This document shows positions 1-7,997 of a stretch of DNA of 64,000 bases, piece by piece. The stretch spans positions 1-64,000 of the forward strand of contig NZ_BATI01000009.1 of NCBI RefSeq assembly GCF_000467105.1. The letters are read 5' to 3'. Position numbers and translations under genes: made by a program. The notes beneath the pieces were generated by a model. That model was given only the letters and a program-made list of their open reading frames with translations, searched no databases and was not told the origin of the DNA. Source of the DNA: Aquipseudomonas alcaligenes NBRC 14159. Its GTDB lineage: Bacteria > Pseudomonadota > Gammaproteobacteria > Pseudomonadales > Pseudomonadaceae. Position 1 is the first letter of the stretch, and each line of letters opens with the position of its first letter.

Positions 1-1
1 T

Positions 2-121
2 TTCCCTAGACACACCCTATTCATATTGCTATGCGTGGGAATGTTCGGAGTGGGGAGATATTTTGGCGTTGTAAAGCCAATACCGCACTACTGGAACCGA
101 GTCAAAAACGCTCTTGGTTGA
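2..121 (+). CDS. C-terminal end of an unknown protein (cut by window edge)
   Basis: An open frame enters from the left edge and ends at TGA 119-121, giving 39 residues with a hydrophobic stretch (FILLCVGMFGVG) and then a basic tail. The protein is not recognised. It ends about 6 bases before a GCCCTAAC motif that looks like the start of an integron attC site, so it may be the last codons of a gene cassette. Without the upstream sequence the frame itself is uncertain. Confidence 0.3.
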   Translation, partial: FPRHTLFILLCVGMFGVGRYFGVVKPIPHYWNRVKNALG

Positions 122-143
122 GCAAGCCCTAACAAGTGGCATA

Positions 144-155
144 TGGACTCTCCCC
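144..155 (+). repeat. Left subterminal inverted repeat of the IS1111 element
   Basis: TGGACTCTCCCC, the exact reverse complement of 1497-1508. Confidence 0.8.
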
Positions 156-400
156 ACAAGCAGTGAGGAAAGCTTTTTTCGATCCTGTCGTCAGCGCGGT
201 TGCAGTCGCATATCCGGCCTTGCGTGGGCTAGTGCCCGGGCCATTCTGTAGTTCGCGCAGCGGGGGCCAAGCGTTCAAACGATCCCGAGGATCATGATTG
301 TTATCGGCCTTGTTCCGCTGCAGGACTCGCCTGTTCCGACAGTCTCGCTTCTCACCACAACCGCAGGAAGATCACCTCGTCTTGCTGATTACCCCCGCCG

Positions 401-1444
401 TCAGGCGGGCCTGGCACTCTGCCAGTCGCCGCTGAAGCGGCGTTCATGACACCACACCGCCCAGCAGATCCTCACCAGTTTGTTCGCCAGGGCCACCGCG
501 GCTTTGTTGTGGCCGATACGTTCGGCCGTTTGCAGAGCCCAGCGCTGCAGCTGGGTCAGGCGCTCGGGCGTTCGCGTCTGGCAGCGCTTGGCGGCCAGCA
601 GCGCCGCGCGGGCGCCGTGGATCAGCAGGGTGCGCACGTAGGTGTTGCCTTTGCAGCTGATGCACCCGAGTCTGCGCCGTTCGCCGCTGCTGTATTCGTT
701 GGGGGTCATGCCGAGCCAGGCGCTCAGGTGCCGGCCGCTGGCGAAGCGTTCGGGTTTGCCGACGGCAGTTTTCAGGGCGCTGGCGGTGAGCAGCCCGATA
801 CCGCTGACTTCGTCGAGTTTGTGCACGATGTCATCGTCGGCATGCCAGCGCGCCAGTTGTTCTTCGCTGTCGCGCATCGCCTGTTCGCACAGGCTGATTT
901 CGCCCAGCACCATCTGCAGCGCGCCGCGCAGGGCGCAGACTTCGGGACGCTCGATCAGCTCGCAGGCCTGGCGTAGAAAGGCCTGGGTGCTACTCGGCGC
1001 CGTCACGCCCAGTTCGCGCAGGATGCCGCGCAGCAGGTTGATGTGCTGCACCCGGGTCTTTTTCCAGGCTTCGCGCAGGTTGTGCAGCTGCTGCACTTGC
1101 TGCTGCTCATGACTTTTCACCGGCACCGGGTGCATGTCGGCACAACGCGCCGCTTCGAGGATGGCATCGCAGTCGTTGCGGTCGGTCTTGTTGCGCCGGC
1201 GATACGGCCGCACGTAGCGCGGGTGCAACAGCACCACCCGATGACCCTGAACCTGCGCCACCCGCCCCCAGTAATGCGCCGTACCGCAGGCTTCCATCAC
1301 CCACTCGACAGGCTCCGGTTGCTCCTGTACATATCGCCGGAATGCCTCCGGATCGAGCCGTCTGCGACGATCCACCCGGCCGACATGGATACTTTCGGCA
1401 ACCTGGTAAACGGACTTGGCCAAATCGACTGCTATGCGCTTCAT
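401..1444 (-). CDS. IS110-family transposase (IS1111 group)
   Basis: A 347-aa DEDD-type recombinase. The N-terminal DEDD_Tnp_IS110 domain shows VDLAKSV, VMEACG and the KTDRNDCDA motif (about residues 90-100). The C-terminal Transposase_20 region shows the helix-hairpin-helix SGIGLLTA and the serine-bearing stretch FASGRHLSAWLGMTP. I chose ATG 1444 because GGGAG sits 7 bases upstream; a GTG two codons earlier (1450) is possible. Length is normal for the family and no frameshift is visible, so it may be active. It probably catalyses site-specific insertion; see the attC-like site around it. Confidence 0.9.
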   Translation of the reverse strand: MKRIAVDLAKSVYQVAESIHVGRVDRRRRLDPEAFRRYVQEQPEPVEWVMEACGTAHYWGRVAQVQGHRVVLLHPRYVRPYRRRNKTDRNDCDAILEAARCADMHPVPVKSHEQQQVQQLHNLREAWKKTRVQHINLLRGILRELGVTAPSSTQAFLRQACELIERPEVCALRGALQMVLGEISLCEQAMRDSEEQLARWHADDDIVHKLDEVSGIGLLTASALKTAVGKPERFASGRHLSAWLGMTPNEYSSGERRRLGCISCKGNTYVRTLLIHGARAALLAAKRCQTRTPERLTQLQRWALQTAERIGHNKAAVALANKLVRICWAVWCHERRFSGDWQSARPA

Positions 1445-1496
1445 TGCCACTCTCCCAGCAAACAGACACCTCGGTCTTATAGAAGAAACGCGGTGC

Positions 1497-1508
1497 GGGG
1501 AGAGTCCA
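1497..1508 (-). repeat. Right subterminal inverted repeat of the IS1111 element
   Basis: GGGGAGAGTCCA, the exact reverse complement of 144-155. It lies about 50 bases upstream of the transposase start. Confidence 0.8.
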
Positions 1509-1578
1509 TTACAGCCTTCAAGCCGCTCGCTTCGCTCACTCGGGACCGGCTAAAGCCGGCCCCCTAACCAAACGTTAT
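1509..1578. other. attC-like recombination site, right part (split by the IS)
   Basis: Right of the IS lie two imperfect self-complementary segments (GCCGCTCGCTTCGCTCACTCGG and GGCTAAAGCCGGCC) and then CCTAACCAAACGTTATG. The last part resembles an L'/R' simple site with the GTT core. Left of the IS (127-143) is GCCCTAACAAGTGGC, resembling R''/L''. Joined together, the two pieces read like a Pseudomonas-type attC element. A subgroup of IS1111 elements is known to insert specifically into attC sites. Inferred from pattern only. Confidence 0.5.
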
Positions 1579-1607
1579 GTTCAAGCGCAAGAGATCGCTC
1601 ACCACCA

Positions 1608-2474
1608 TCAAACCGGGCTTCTTAACCGCACTGTAGTTACCGGCAGAAGTCGATGACATGGCGAATCGCCTGCGTCGCGTTCGGCAGGCGTGATGTAGCG
1701 GACATGTGTCTTGTGCGAGAAGGCGTAGGAATGATGGACGCCGAAGAACCCGCTGTAGCAGCGGGACAGATGTGCCGCATCGCTGAATCCCGCAAGCCTG
1801 ATTGCCTCCGCGACGGGAACCCCAGCCAGGCTGAGCCTGACGAAATCGAGCAGTCGGTACCAGAGCCGGTGCCGGCGTAGCGGTACCCCCACCTGCAGGG
1901 CGAATAGCTTGGTCAGCCCGGACTCGGAGAGCCCCACCTCTGCTGCCAACGCGCCGACCGATGTGTTGAGCGCAGCATTGCCACGCAGGCGCTCGACCAC
2001 TCGAACCACCCTTAGGTCGACCTGGGGCAGCGCCGCGCCAGCGCCCCGATAGATCATGGTCTCGACACGCTGCTGGGCCTCGGTGTGGCCCGGCGCGTCG
2101 TCACGCAGGTTGGTCAGGGTCTCCACCAGGTAGCGAGCCTGTCGGTGGTGATAGTGAATGCCCTGGCAGGTCGCCGCCATCTGTCGGCGCAACACTGCGA
2201 AGTCGGGCCTGGCCGCGTCCAGATAGCAGGCCGCCAGCACGGCGTCGCGGTTGTCGATGGCAATGCGGCTGCCTGCGGGAATCAGAACGCTGGCGCTGCT
2301 GAGCCACAACTCATCTCCCGGCGTGCGAAAGCGCACCTCCCCCTCCAGACAGACAAGCAAGGACGCCGCTCCCGAATGCAGGTCGCGGATAGGTAGGCGG
2401 CCGCGCCCCAGATACAGGTAGCGTCGGTTCGAGACATACACCAGTGCAGGCAATGAGTTTCGCTCGACGGGCAT
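1608..2474 (-). CDS. AraC-family transcriptional regulator
   Basis: A 288-aa protein with a cupin-like N-terminal sensor half (residues 1-130) and a C-terminal double helix-turn-helix. The first helix pair is around LAAEVGLSESGLTKLF (about residue 180) and the second around VAEAIRLAGFSDAAHLSRCYSGFFG (about 225-250), the usual AraC signature. The tail after it is longer than usual. It is divergent from the polyester hydrolase at 2854, so it may control that gene; this is inference from position. The effector is unknown. Confidence 0.85.
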   Translation of the reverse strand: MPVERNSLPALVYVSNRRYLYLGRGRLPIRDLHSGAASLLVCLEGEVRFRTPGDELWLSSASVLIPAGSRIAIDNRDAVLAACYLDAARPDFAVLRRQMAATCQGIHYHHRQARYLVETLTNLRDDAPGHTEAQQRVETMIYRGAGAALPQVDLRVVRVVERLRGNAALNTSVGALAAEVGLSESGLTKLFALQVGVPLRRHRLWYRLLDFVRLSLAGVPVAEAIRLAGFSDAAHLSRCYSGFFGVHHSYAFSHKTHVRYITPAERDAGDSPCHRLLPVTTVRLRSPV

Positions 2475-2853
2475 TCGAGAGTGCTCTTTTAACGAGTAGA
2501 AACATGCGACCAGATTCCAGATGGCAAGTTTGTTTTATTACTGAAAGCTGTCAACGAGACGATTACCGGACACTCTTGCAACACATATAAATGCAGCCTA
2601 AAGAGTGACAAACAGAGCTGCACTAATACTCAGGAGCTACACAGCTCTACTGACGCGCGCCATCCCTAGGCACCGAGGCAACCAGCGCACATACGACACA
2701 GCGCCATCAATTTCTCAACACTGCATTTCTTGTATGAATCGGGACGACTCGATTGTTGTTGCGCAACTTCCTCGTTGTTAGTTTCCAGCCGCGCTTGCAA
2801 ATAAGCCGAAACCAATCGTCATGACGTAACAACAAAACCAACGAGGTAATGAC
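2475..2853. other. 379-bp divergent intergenic region
   Basis: No gene is visible. The region separates the AraC regulator (leftward) from the hydrolase (rightward) and is AT-richer than its surroundings. A TTGACA-like hexamer lies on the minus strand at 2549-2554, without a convincing -10 at normal spacing. CGAGG precedes the hydrolase ATG by 8 bases. The region should hold both promoters and any AraC binding sites, but none could be assigned with confidence. Confidence 0.5.
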
Positions 2854-3750
2854 ATGGGAATCAAAGTAACGACTGCCAAGGCAATAGTGATGGCCGCCAC
2901 GCTATTGGCGAGCACTTATGCCTTTTCCGCCCCCGGCCCCTCCGCGCCCTGCAGCAACTGCACCCGGGGCCCGGCACCAACGGCTAACGCGCTGAAGGCC
3001 TCAACCGGCCCCTTCAGCACGGCCAGGTTCTCGGTGTCCGGCTTCCTCAAGGGCTTCGGCGACAGCACCGTGTACTACCCGACCAACACCACCGGGAAAA
3101 TGGGCGCCATCGCCGTCATCCCCGGCTATCTCTCCTATGAGAGCAGCATCGAATGGTGGGGCCCGCGCCTCGCCTCCCACGGTTTCGTGGTGATGACCAT
3201 GAACACCGAGACCATCTACGACCAGCCGGACAGCCGCGCGAGCCAGCTCAGCGAGGCGCTGGACTACCTGATCGCCCAGAGCAAAAGCTCCTCCAGCCCG
3301 CTCTACAACAAGATCGACAGCACCCGCCTGGGCGCCATCGGCTGGTCCATGGGCGGCGGCGGCTCGCTCAAGCTGTCCACCCAGCGCTCGATCAACGCCA
3401 TCATTCCCCAGGCTCCCTGGTACTTCGGCAGCAACAGCTTCAACACCATCAAGACTCCGGCGCTGATCCTTGCCTGCAGCGCCGACACCGTCGCTCCGGT
3501 CGCCGCGCATGCATCGCCGTTCTACAATCGGATCCCGGCCAGCACGCCGAAGGCCTTCCTGGAGATCTACGGCGGTTCGCATTTCTGCGCGAACTCCGGC
3601 TATCCCAACGAAGACCTGCTGGGCATGTACGGCATCGCCTGGATGAAGCGCTTCATCGATTTCGATAGCCGCTACAGCCAGTTCCTCTGCGGCCCGAACC
3701 ATGAGGGCGACCTGGCCATCTCCGAGTATCGTGAGAACTGCCCGTACTGA
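2854..3750 (+). CDS. Secreted polyester hydrolase (PET-hydrolase-like, dienelactone hydrolase superfamily)
   Basis: A 298-aa alpha/beta hydrolase with a signal peptide (about residues 1-25, cleavage near AFSA). Catalytic Ser165 sits in GWSMGGGGS, Asp211 in SADTVAP and His243 in GGSHFCANSG. Tyr92 in IPGYLSYES and Met166 fit the oxyanion hole, and Trp189 (PQAPW) matches the wobbling Trp of IsPETase. Cys208/Cys245 near the active site and Cys279/Cys296 at the C-terminus fit the two disulfides of type II PETases. Phe244 stands where IsPETase has Ser238, which is the type IIa pattern seen in Pseudomonas-lineage enzymes such as PE-H. Likely substrates are polyesters or cutin-like esters outside the cell. 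PET activity is inferred from residues only. A strong terminator follows. Confidence 0.88.
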   Translation: MGIKVTTAKAIVMAATLLASTYAFSAPGPSAPCSNCTRGPAPTANALKASTGPFSTARFSVSGFLKGFGDSTVYYPTNTTGKMGAIAVIPGYLSYESSIEWWGPRLASHGFVVMTMNTETIYDQPDSRASQLSEALDYLIAQSKSSSSPLYNKIDSTRLGAIGWSMGGGGSLKLSTQRSINAIIPQAPWYFGSNSFNTIKTPALILACSADTVAPVAAHASPFYNRIPASTPKAFLEIYGGSHFCANSGYPNEDLLGMYGIAWMKRFIDFDSRYSQFLCGPNHEGDLAISEYRENCPY

Positions 3751-3762
3751 TCCTCGCCCATG

Positions 3763-3793
3763 AAAAAGGGCAGACCTAGGTCTGCCCTTTTTT
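3763..3793. terminator. Bidirectional rho-independent terminator
   Basis: A near-perfect palindrome: AAAAAGGGCAGAC, CTAG loop, GTCTGCCCTTTTT. It lies between the convergent hydrolase (+) and PilT/PilU ATPase (-) and has a T tract in both directions. Confidence 0.92.
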
Positions 3794-3808
3794 ATTGCCC
3801 TGCAGCCG

Positions 3809-5014
3809 TCAAAGACCCTGGCGCCCCGGGTCCTCCGGTGGGGCCTCTTCCTCGATATCTTCCAGCTTGAGCTCCATTGCCCAGTTGGCTGGCGCTGCGG
3901 CCGGTACGGCCTCGGGAGTAGGAGTTGGTGCGGCAGCCTGCGGGGCGGCGGGGTTGTCCTTGTACAGCTTAAGCTTGAGGCGCACGTTGTTGGCTGAGTC
4001 GGCGTTCTTCACTGCCTCCTCCTCGTCGATGACGCCTTCATGGACGAGGTCGATCAGCGCCTGGTCGAAGGTCTGCATACCTAGGTTCTTCGACTTCTCC
4101 ATGATCTCCTTGAGCTCGGAAAACTCGTTGCGCTTGATCAGGTCGCGCACGGTCGGCGTGCCGAGCATCACCTCCACGGCGGCGCGGCGCTTGCCATCGA
4201 CGGTCTTGACCAGGCGTTGGGAGACGAAGGCGCGCAGGTTGTTGCCGAGGTCGTTGAGCAGCTGCGGGCGGCGCTCTTCGGGGAAGAAGTTGATGATGCG
4301 GTCCAGCGCCTGGTTGGCGTTGTTGGCATGCAGGGTGGAGATCGCCAGGTGGCCGGTGTCAGCGAAGGCCAGGGCGTGCTCCATGGTTTCGCGGTCGCGG
4401 ATCTCGCCGATCAGGATCACGTCCGGCGCCTGGCGCAGGGTGTTCTTCAACGCAGCGTGGAAGCTGCGCGTGTCCACGCCGACTTCGCGCTGGTTGATGA
4501 TCGACTTCTTGTGCCGGTGTACGTACTCCACCGGGTCCTCGATGGTGATGATGTGGCCGCCGCTGTTGCGGTTGCGGTAATCGATCAGCGCCGCCAGGGA
4601 GGTCGACTTGCCCGAGCCGGTACCACCGACGAACAGCACCAGGCCGCGCTTCTCCATCACCGTCTGCAGCAGCACCTCGGGCAGCTTGAGGTCCTCGAAC
4701 TTGGGAATGTCCATCTTGATGTTGCGCGCGACGATGGACACCTCATTGCGCTGCTTGAAGATGTTGATGCGGAAGCGGCCGACATTGGGCACCGAGATGG
4801 CCAGGTTCATCTCCAGCTCCTTCTCGAACTCGGCGCGCTGCTCGGCGTCCATCACACTATTGGCGATGGCGGCGACGTCACCCGGCTTGAGCGGCTCCTG
4901 GCTGAGTGGCTTGAGCACGCCGTTGAACTTGGCGCAGGGCGGTGCCCCGGTGGACAGGTAGAGGTCGGATCCGTCCTGGCTGGACAGGATTTTCAGCATC
5001 TGGGAAAGGTCCAT
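3809..5014 (-). CDS. PilT/PilU-family type IV pilus retraction ATPase
   Basis: A 401-aa secretion/retraction ATPase. After an N-terminal PAS-like half come Walker A GGTGSGKST (130-138), an Asp box around IITIEDPVEYVH, the Walker B region DVILIGEIRD and a His box, STLHANNANQALDRIINFFP. The C-terminus carries a Pro/Ala-rich, then acidic tail (AAPTPTPEAVPAAAP), longer than in classical PilT. It should power pilus disassembly at the inner membrane. It stands alone, away from any pilT-pilU pair, so it is a stand-alone paralogue rather than certainly PilU. ATG 5014 has GGAA 9 bases upstream; ATG 5029 is an alternative start. Confidence 0.85.
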   Translation of the reverse strand: MDLSQMLKILSSQDGSDLYLSTGAPPCAKFNGVLKPLSQEPLKPGDVAAIANSVMDAEQRAEFEKELEMNLAISVPNVGRFRINIFKQRNEVSIVARNIKMDIPKFEDLKLPEVLLQTVMEKRGLVLFVGGTGSGKSTSLAALIDYRNRNSGGHIITIEDPVEYVHRHKKSIINQREVGVDTRSFHAALKNTLRQAPDVILIGEIRDRETMEHALAFADTGHLAISTLHANNANQALDRIINFFPEERRPQLLNDLGNNLRAFVSQRLVKTVDGKRRAAVEVMLGTPTVRDLIKRNEFSELKEIMEKSKNLGMQTFDQALIDLVHEGVIDEEEAVKNADSANNVRLKLKLYKDNPAAPQAAAPTPTPEAVPAAAPANWAMELKLEDIEEEAPPEDPGRQGL

Positions 5015-5149
5015 CGCACGCGCTTCCATCTGGGTGGAGTTAACAAGGTAGGCCAGCTTTGCCCGGCCGATCAGCCTGAAAAATGGCGCCATTCTGATGG
5101 CGCAACGAATGCTGGCACAATAGCGCCATCGCAAAATGAGGACCCCGTC

Positions 5150-5428
5150 ATGCCCAAAGCCATGGCCCGCCACATCCTGGTGAAAACCGAAGCCGAAGCC
5201 GCCGCCCTGAAAAAACGTATCGCCGCCGGCGAAGCCTTCGATGTGCTGGCAAAGAAGTACTCCACCTGCCCCTCCGGCAAGAAAGGAGGCGACCTGGGCG
5301 AGGTGCGCCCGGGGCAGATGGTGCGCGCCGTGGACCAGGTGATCTTCAAGAAGCCCCTGCGCGAGGTGCACGGCCCGGTGAAGACCCAGTTCGGCTACCA
5401 CCTGATCCAGGTGTTCTACCGCGAGTGA
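5150..5428 (+). CDS. ppiC: Peptidyl-prolyl cis-trans isomerase C (parvulin)
   Basis: A 92-aa single-domain parvulin: ARHILVK at the N-terminus, YSTCPSGKKGGDLG in the middle and the closing TQFGYHLIQV, all standard parvulin motifs. There is no signal peptide, so it acts in the cytoplasm. Length matches E. coli PpiC (93 aa). ATG 5150 follows GAGGA. It is divergent from the pilus ATPase, with about 135 bases between their starts. Confidence 0.93.
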   Translation: MPKAMARHILVKTEAEAAALKKRIAAGEAFDVLAKKYSTCPSGKKGGDLGEVRPGQMVRAVDQVIFKKPLREVHGPVKTQFGYHLIQVFYRE

Positions 5429-5437
5429 TCCCGCGGC

Positions 5438-5887
5438 TTAGCCGGCCCAGCCGAGGGTGATGGCCGCCAGCACCAGGTAGCGGCCGGTCTTGGCCAGGGT
5501 CACCAGCAGCAGGAAGCTCCACCAGGGCTCGCGCATCACCCCAGCCATCAGCGTCAGCGGATCGCCGATCACCGGCACCCAGCTCAGCAACAGCGACCAG
5601 CGCCCATAGCGCCGATAGGTGTGTTTGGCCTGCTCCAGGCGTTGCGCGCTCACCGGGAACCAGCGGCGCTCATGAAAGCGCTCGATGCCACGGCCCAGCG
5701 CCGCATTCAGCACCGAGCCCAGCACATTGCCGACACTGGCCACCACCACCAGCACGGCCGCAGGCTGAGCGCCGCCCAGCAACAGGCCGACCAGCAGCGC
5801 CTCCGACTGCAGGGGCAGCAGGCTGGCGGCACCGAAGGCAGAGAGAAACAGGCCGAGGTAGACGGAAAAGTCGAACACAGGTGCCAT
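5438..5887 (-). CDS. YqaA-like (DedA/VTT superfamily) inner-membrane protein
   Basis: A 149-aa protein with hydrophobic segments at about residues 8-25, 27-60 and 110-147, and the family core SVGNVLGSVLNAALGRG (helical hairpin) followed later by PVIGDPLTLMAGVMR. YqaA proteins are small relatives of DedA/SNARE-associated flippases; the substrate is unknown. It converges on ppiC with a 9-base gap. Confidence 0.82.
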   Translation of the reverse strand: MAPVFDFSVYLGLFLSAFGAASLLPLQSEALLVGLLLGGAQPAAVLVVVASVGNVLGSVLNAALGRGIERFHERRWFPVSAQRLEQAKHTYRRYGRWSLLLSWVPVIGDPLTLMAGVMREPWWSFLLLVTLAKTGRYLVLAAITLGWAG

Positions 5888-6113
5888 CCGGCAAAGGTCG
5901 GGCCTGCGTTATAGCCTGTTCCGCCGCGCAGGCGAAGCCCGCACCTGGCCTAGTCCAATCCGCCTGCATGCCGCCATGGCTCTGTCATGGGCCTATCCGT
6001 GCTGCCTTGCAAAACTGTAACAGTGCTCCAGGATTCTTCTGGCGTCTGGTCTATTCCACAGACCGGGAATGCCCACCACAAGAGGCCGTCAAGGCCACCC
6101 AGGAGCCTTCAGG

Positions 6114-7625
6114 ATGAAGTTCACCCCGCTCGCCTGCTGCACCCTCGCCCTACTCCCCTTCGCCATGCCGGCCCCGGCGGCCGCCAGTGACCAGTTCAAG
6201 CTGCTGGCCCACAACGTGTTCTTCCTGCCCAGCACGCTCAAGCCGGGCTGGGGCCAGGAGACCCGCGCTCGGCTGATCGCCCAGGCCGATTACATGAAGG
6301 GTCAGGACGCGGTGATCCTCAACGAGCTGTTCGATAACCCGGCGGCGGCCATCCTGCTCGACGGCCTGAAGCACGAGTACCCGCACCAGACGCCGGTTCT
6401 CGGCCGCTCGCGCAACGGCTGGGACGCGACCCTGGGGGCTTACGCCGAGACCACGCCGGAAGACGGCGGCGTGGCCATCGTCAGCCGCTGGCCCATCGTC
6501 GAGCGCATCCAGTACGTCTACGCCCAGGGCTGCGGTGCCGACTACCTGTCCAACAAGGGCTTCGTCTACGTCCGCCTGGATCGCAACGGCCAGCCGCTGC
6601 ACGTGATCGGCACGCATGCCCAGGCCGCCGACACCGGCTGCCCGGATGGCAAGGGCACGGCCGTGCGCGCCAGCCAGTTCGACGAGATGCGCACCTTCAT
6701 CGAGGCCAAGGGCATCGCGCCGGACCAGATCCTGTTCATCGGCGGCGACTTCAACGTGATCCGCGACAGCGCCGAATACCGCGACCTGCTCGAACGCCTG
6801 CAGGTGAATGCCCCGGACAGCTACGCCGGCAGCGACACCACCTTCGACACGCGGCGCAACGGCATCGCCCACTACCAGTACCCGAACCACGCGCCCGAGT
6901 ACCTGGACTACATCTTTGTCTCGCGCAATCACGCTCAACCGCCGTTCTGGCACAACCAGGCGCTGGATACCCCCTCGCCACGCTGGAGCGTCAACCTGGC
7001 AGGCGCCACCTGGCAGTTCCAGGACTACTCCGACCACTCGCCGGTGGCCGCCTTCACCCGCGCCGACGCCGCCACCCCGACCCGCGCGGCCAAACCGACG
7101 GCCAACCGCTATGGCCAGGTCACCCTGCGCAGCAAGAGCAATGGCAAGACCCTGCGCACCGGCGCCAGCAAGGCCAACGACTGGCTGCGCGTCAACGGCA
7201 ACGGCAGTGAGCCGGAAAGCCTGTTCAGCCTGCGCAACTGGCACTACCCGGTGAGCTTCTGCATCCGCAGCGGCGACTACCTGGAAATCGAGTCCGTGCG
7301 CCATCCCGGTCACTGGCTGAACTGGTGGCTGGGCGGTGGTGGCGGCAACTATGCCTACTACCCCAAGGCGGGCGACTCCTCCAACCAGTTGCGCATCGAG
7401 CTGCCGAACAAGCCCGACGGCTGCCTGGCCGACGGCGATCTGGTGCGCCTGCTGGACCGCGACACGGTGCGCGGCAGCGACTATTACCTGCTGCGCTGGC
7501 CCTCCGGCAGCTGGAAGGACCACCTCTACTTGTGGACCGGCAACCCCGCCGAGGCCGAGCAGTTCCGCGTGCAGCTTAAGCAACCGGCCGAGTATGCCGA
7601 CTGGAGCGACCAGCTGCGCTACTGA
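6114..7625 (+). CDS. Secreted sphingomyelinase C (neutral SMase, hemolysin type)
   Basis: A 503-aa protein. Signal peptide about residues 1-24 (ends PAAAS). The endonuclease/exonuclease/phosphatase fold spans about 25-320: metal ligand Glu71 in NELFDN, His168 in GTHAQ, Asp212/Asn214 in GGDFNV and catalytic His308 in YSDHSPV. These match bacterial SMases, which cut sphingomyelin to ceramide and phosphocholine using Mg2+. About 180 residues follow the catalytic domain, Trp/Gly-rich (HWLNWWLGGGGGNY), possibly a membrane- or lipid-binding module. ATG 6114 has AGGAG upstream. The 226 bases before it hold no gene. Confidence 0.88.
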   Translation: MKFTPLACCTLALLPFAMPAPAAASDQFKLLAHNVFFLPSTLKPGWGQETRARLIAQADYMKGQDAVILNELFDNPAAAILLDGLKHEYPHQTPVLGRSRNGWDATLGAYAETTPEDGGVAIVSRWPIVERIQYVYAQGCGADYLSNKGFVYVRLDRNGQPLHVIGTHAQAADTGCPDGKGTAVRASQFDEMRTFIEAKGIAPDQILFIGGDFNVIRDSAEYRDLLERLQVNAPDSYAGSDTTFDTRRNGIAHYQYPNHAPEYLDYIFVSRNHAQPPFWHNQALDTPSPRWSVNLAGATWQFQDYSDHSPVAAFTRADAATPTRAAKPTANRYGQVTLRSKSNGKTLRTGASKANDWLRVNGNGSEPESLFSLRNWHYPVSFCIRSGDYLEIESVRHPGHWLNWWLGGGGGNYAYYPKAGDSSNQLRIELPNKPDGCLADGDLVRLLDRDTVRGSDYYLLRWPSGSWKDHLYLWTGNPAEAEQFRVQLKQPAEYADWSDQLRY

Positions 7626-7631
7626 GACACC

Positions 7632-7657
7632 CCGGCCGATCGGATACGATCGGCCGG
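7632..7657 (+). terminator. GC-rich hairpin after the sphingomyelinase
   Basis: CCGGCCGATC, GGATAC loop, GATCGGCCGG: a 10-bp perfect stem 6 bases after the stop codon. There is no T run, so termination would be weak or factor-assisted. Confidence 0.6.
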
Positions 7658-7702
7658 CCGGCCAACGGACGAATCACGGCTGCCTTGCCTGGCGGAAACC
7701 GC

Positions 7703-7708
7703 TACAAT
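7703..7708 (+). promoter_or_regulatory. Orphaned host ybiT promoter (-10)
   Basis: TACAAT, 45 bases upstream of the original GTG of ybiT. It is a good -10 hexamer but has no clear -35. After prophage integration it can only drive the 23-codon remnant at attL. Confidence 0.35.
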
Positions 7709-7752
7709 CGCGCCCTTTTGCGCGCAAGCGCCCGCCTTTCAGGAATTCCGCC

Positions 7753-7794
7753 GTGATCTCCACCGCCAACATCACCATGCAGTTTTTCATGGTG
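7753..7794. other. attL of the prophage
   Basis: Host codons 1-10 of ybiT (GTG ATC TCC ACC ...) run into phage DNA. Identical to attR in two 11-bp blocks: TCCACCGCCAA (7759-7769) and ATCACCATGCA (7771-7781). Here CACCATG (7773-7779) and CATGGTG (7788-7794) form inverted 7-mers 8 bases apart, like core-type integrase sites. Confidence 0.85.
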
Positions 7795-7824
7795 TTTCTT
7801 GGTGGCTCCTGCGTGGATTTATAA
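7753..7824 (+). pseudogene. ybiT: Severed 5' end of ybiT at attL
   Basis: GTG start and ten host codons ([10 protein letters not shown]), then the frame runs 13 codons into phage DNA and stops at TAA 7822-7824. This is the displaced start of the ABC-F gene whose functional copy now begins at 61176. It keeps the host promoter, so a 23-residue peptide could be made. Confidence 0.85.
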
Positions 7825-7858
7825 GGCCTCCGGCCCACTCGCCCCACCAGAAACACCC
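7791..7858. repeat. Inverted repeat next to attL
   Basis: GGTGTTTCTTGGTGG (7791-7805) and CCACCAGAAACACC (7845-7858) are inverted copies with one base inserted, separated by about 40 bases. It could be an integrase arm site or an RNA hairpin. Confidence 0.45.
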
Positions 7859-7997
7859 CGCAAAACGCAGCTTTGCCCCAAAAAATGCCCCAAGCTGCTG
7901 CCCCTCCTCGCCCGTTCTGGGCAGCTCTCCACTCTCGCCTCCCACGCTCACGACCAGCTACTCTGCAGCATCCTCATTGCCTGCCCAGGATGGCCCC

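Larger units (their letters stand above)
144..1508 (-). mobile_element. IS110/IS1111-type insertion sequence
   Basis: A 12-bp perfect inverted repeat, TGGACTCTCCCC at 144-155 and GGGGAGAGTCCA at 1497-1508, brackets a single transposase gene on the minus strand. Subterminal inverted repeats of 11-13 bp are typical of the IS1111 subgroup of IS110; classical IS110 elements lack them. The true tips probably lie a few bases outside the repeats. The 245 bases between the left repeat and the transposase stop codon hold no gene; such non-coding ends carry the guide (bridge) RNA in IS110-type elements, but which part does so here was not worked out. No target duplication was seen, as expected for the family. 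Confidence 0.8.

Noticed and set aside
5017..5401. N-terminal extension of the PilT/PilU ATPase over ppiC
   Set aside because: The extension is antisense to ppiC and the family starts at MDLSQML; ATG 5014 (or 5029) was used.
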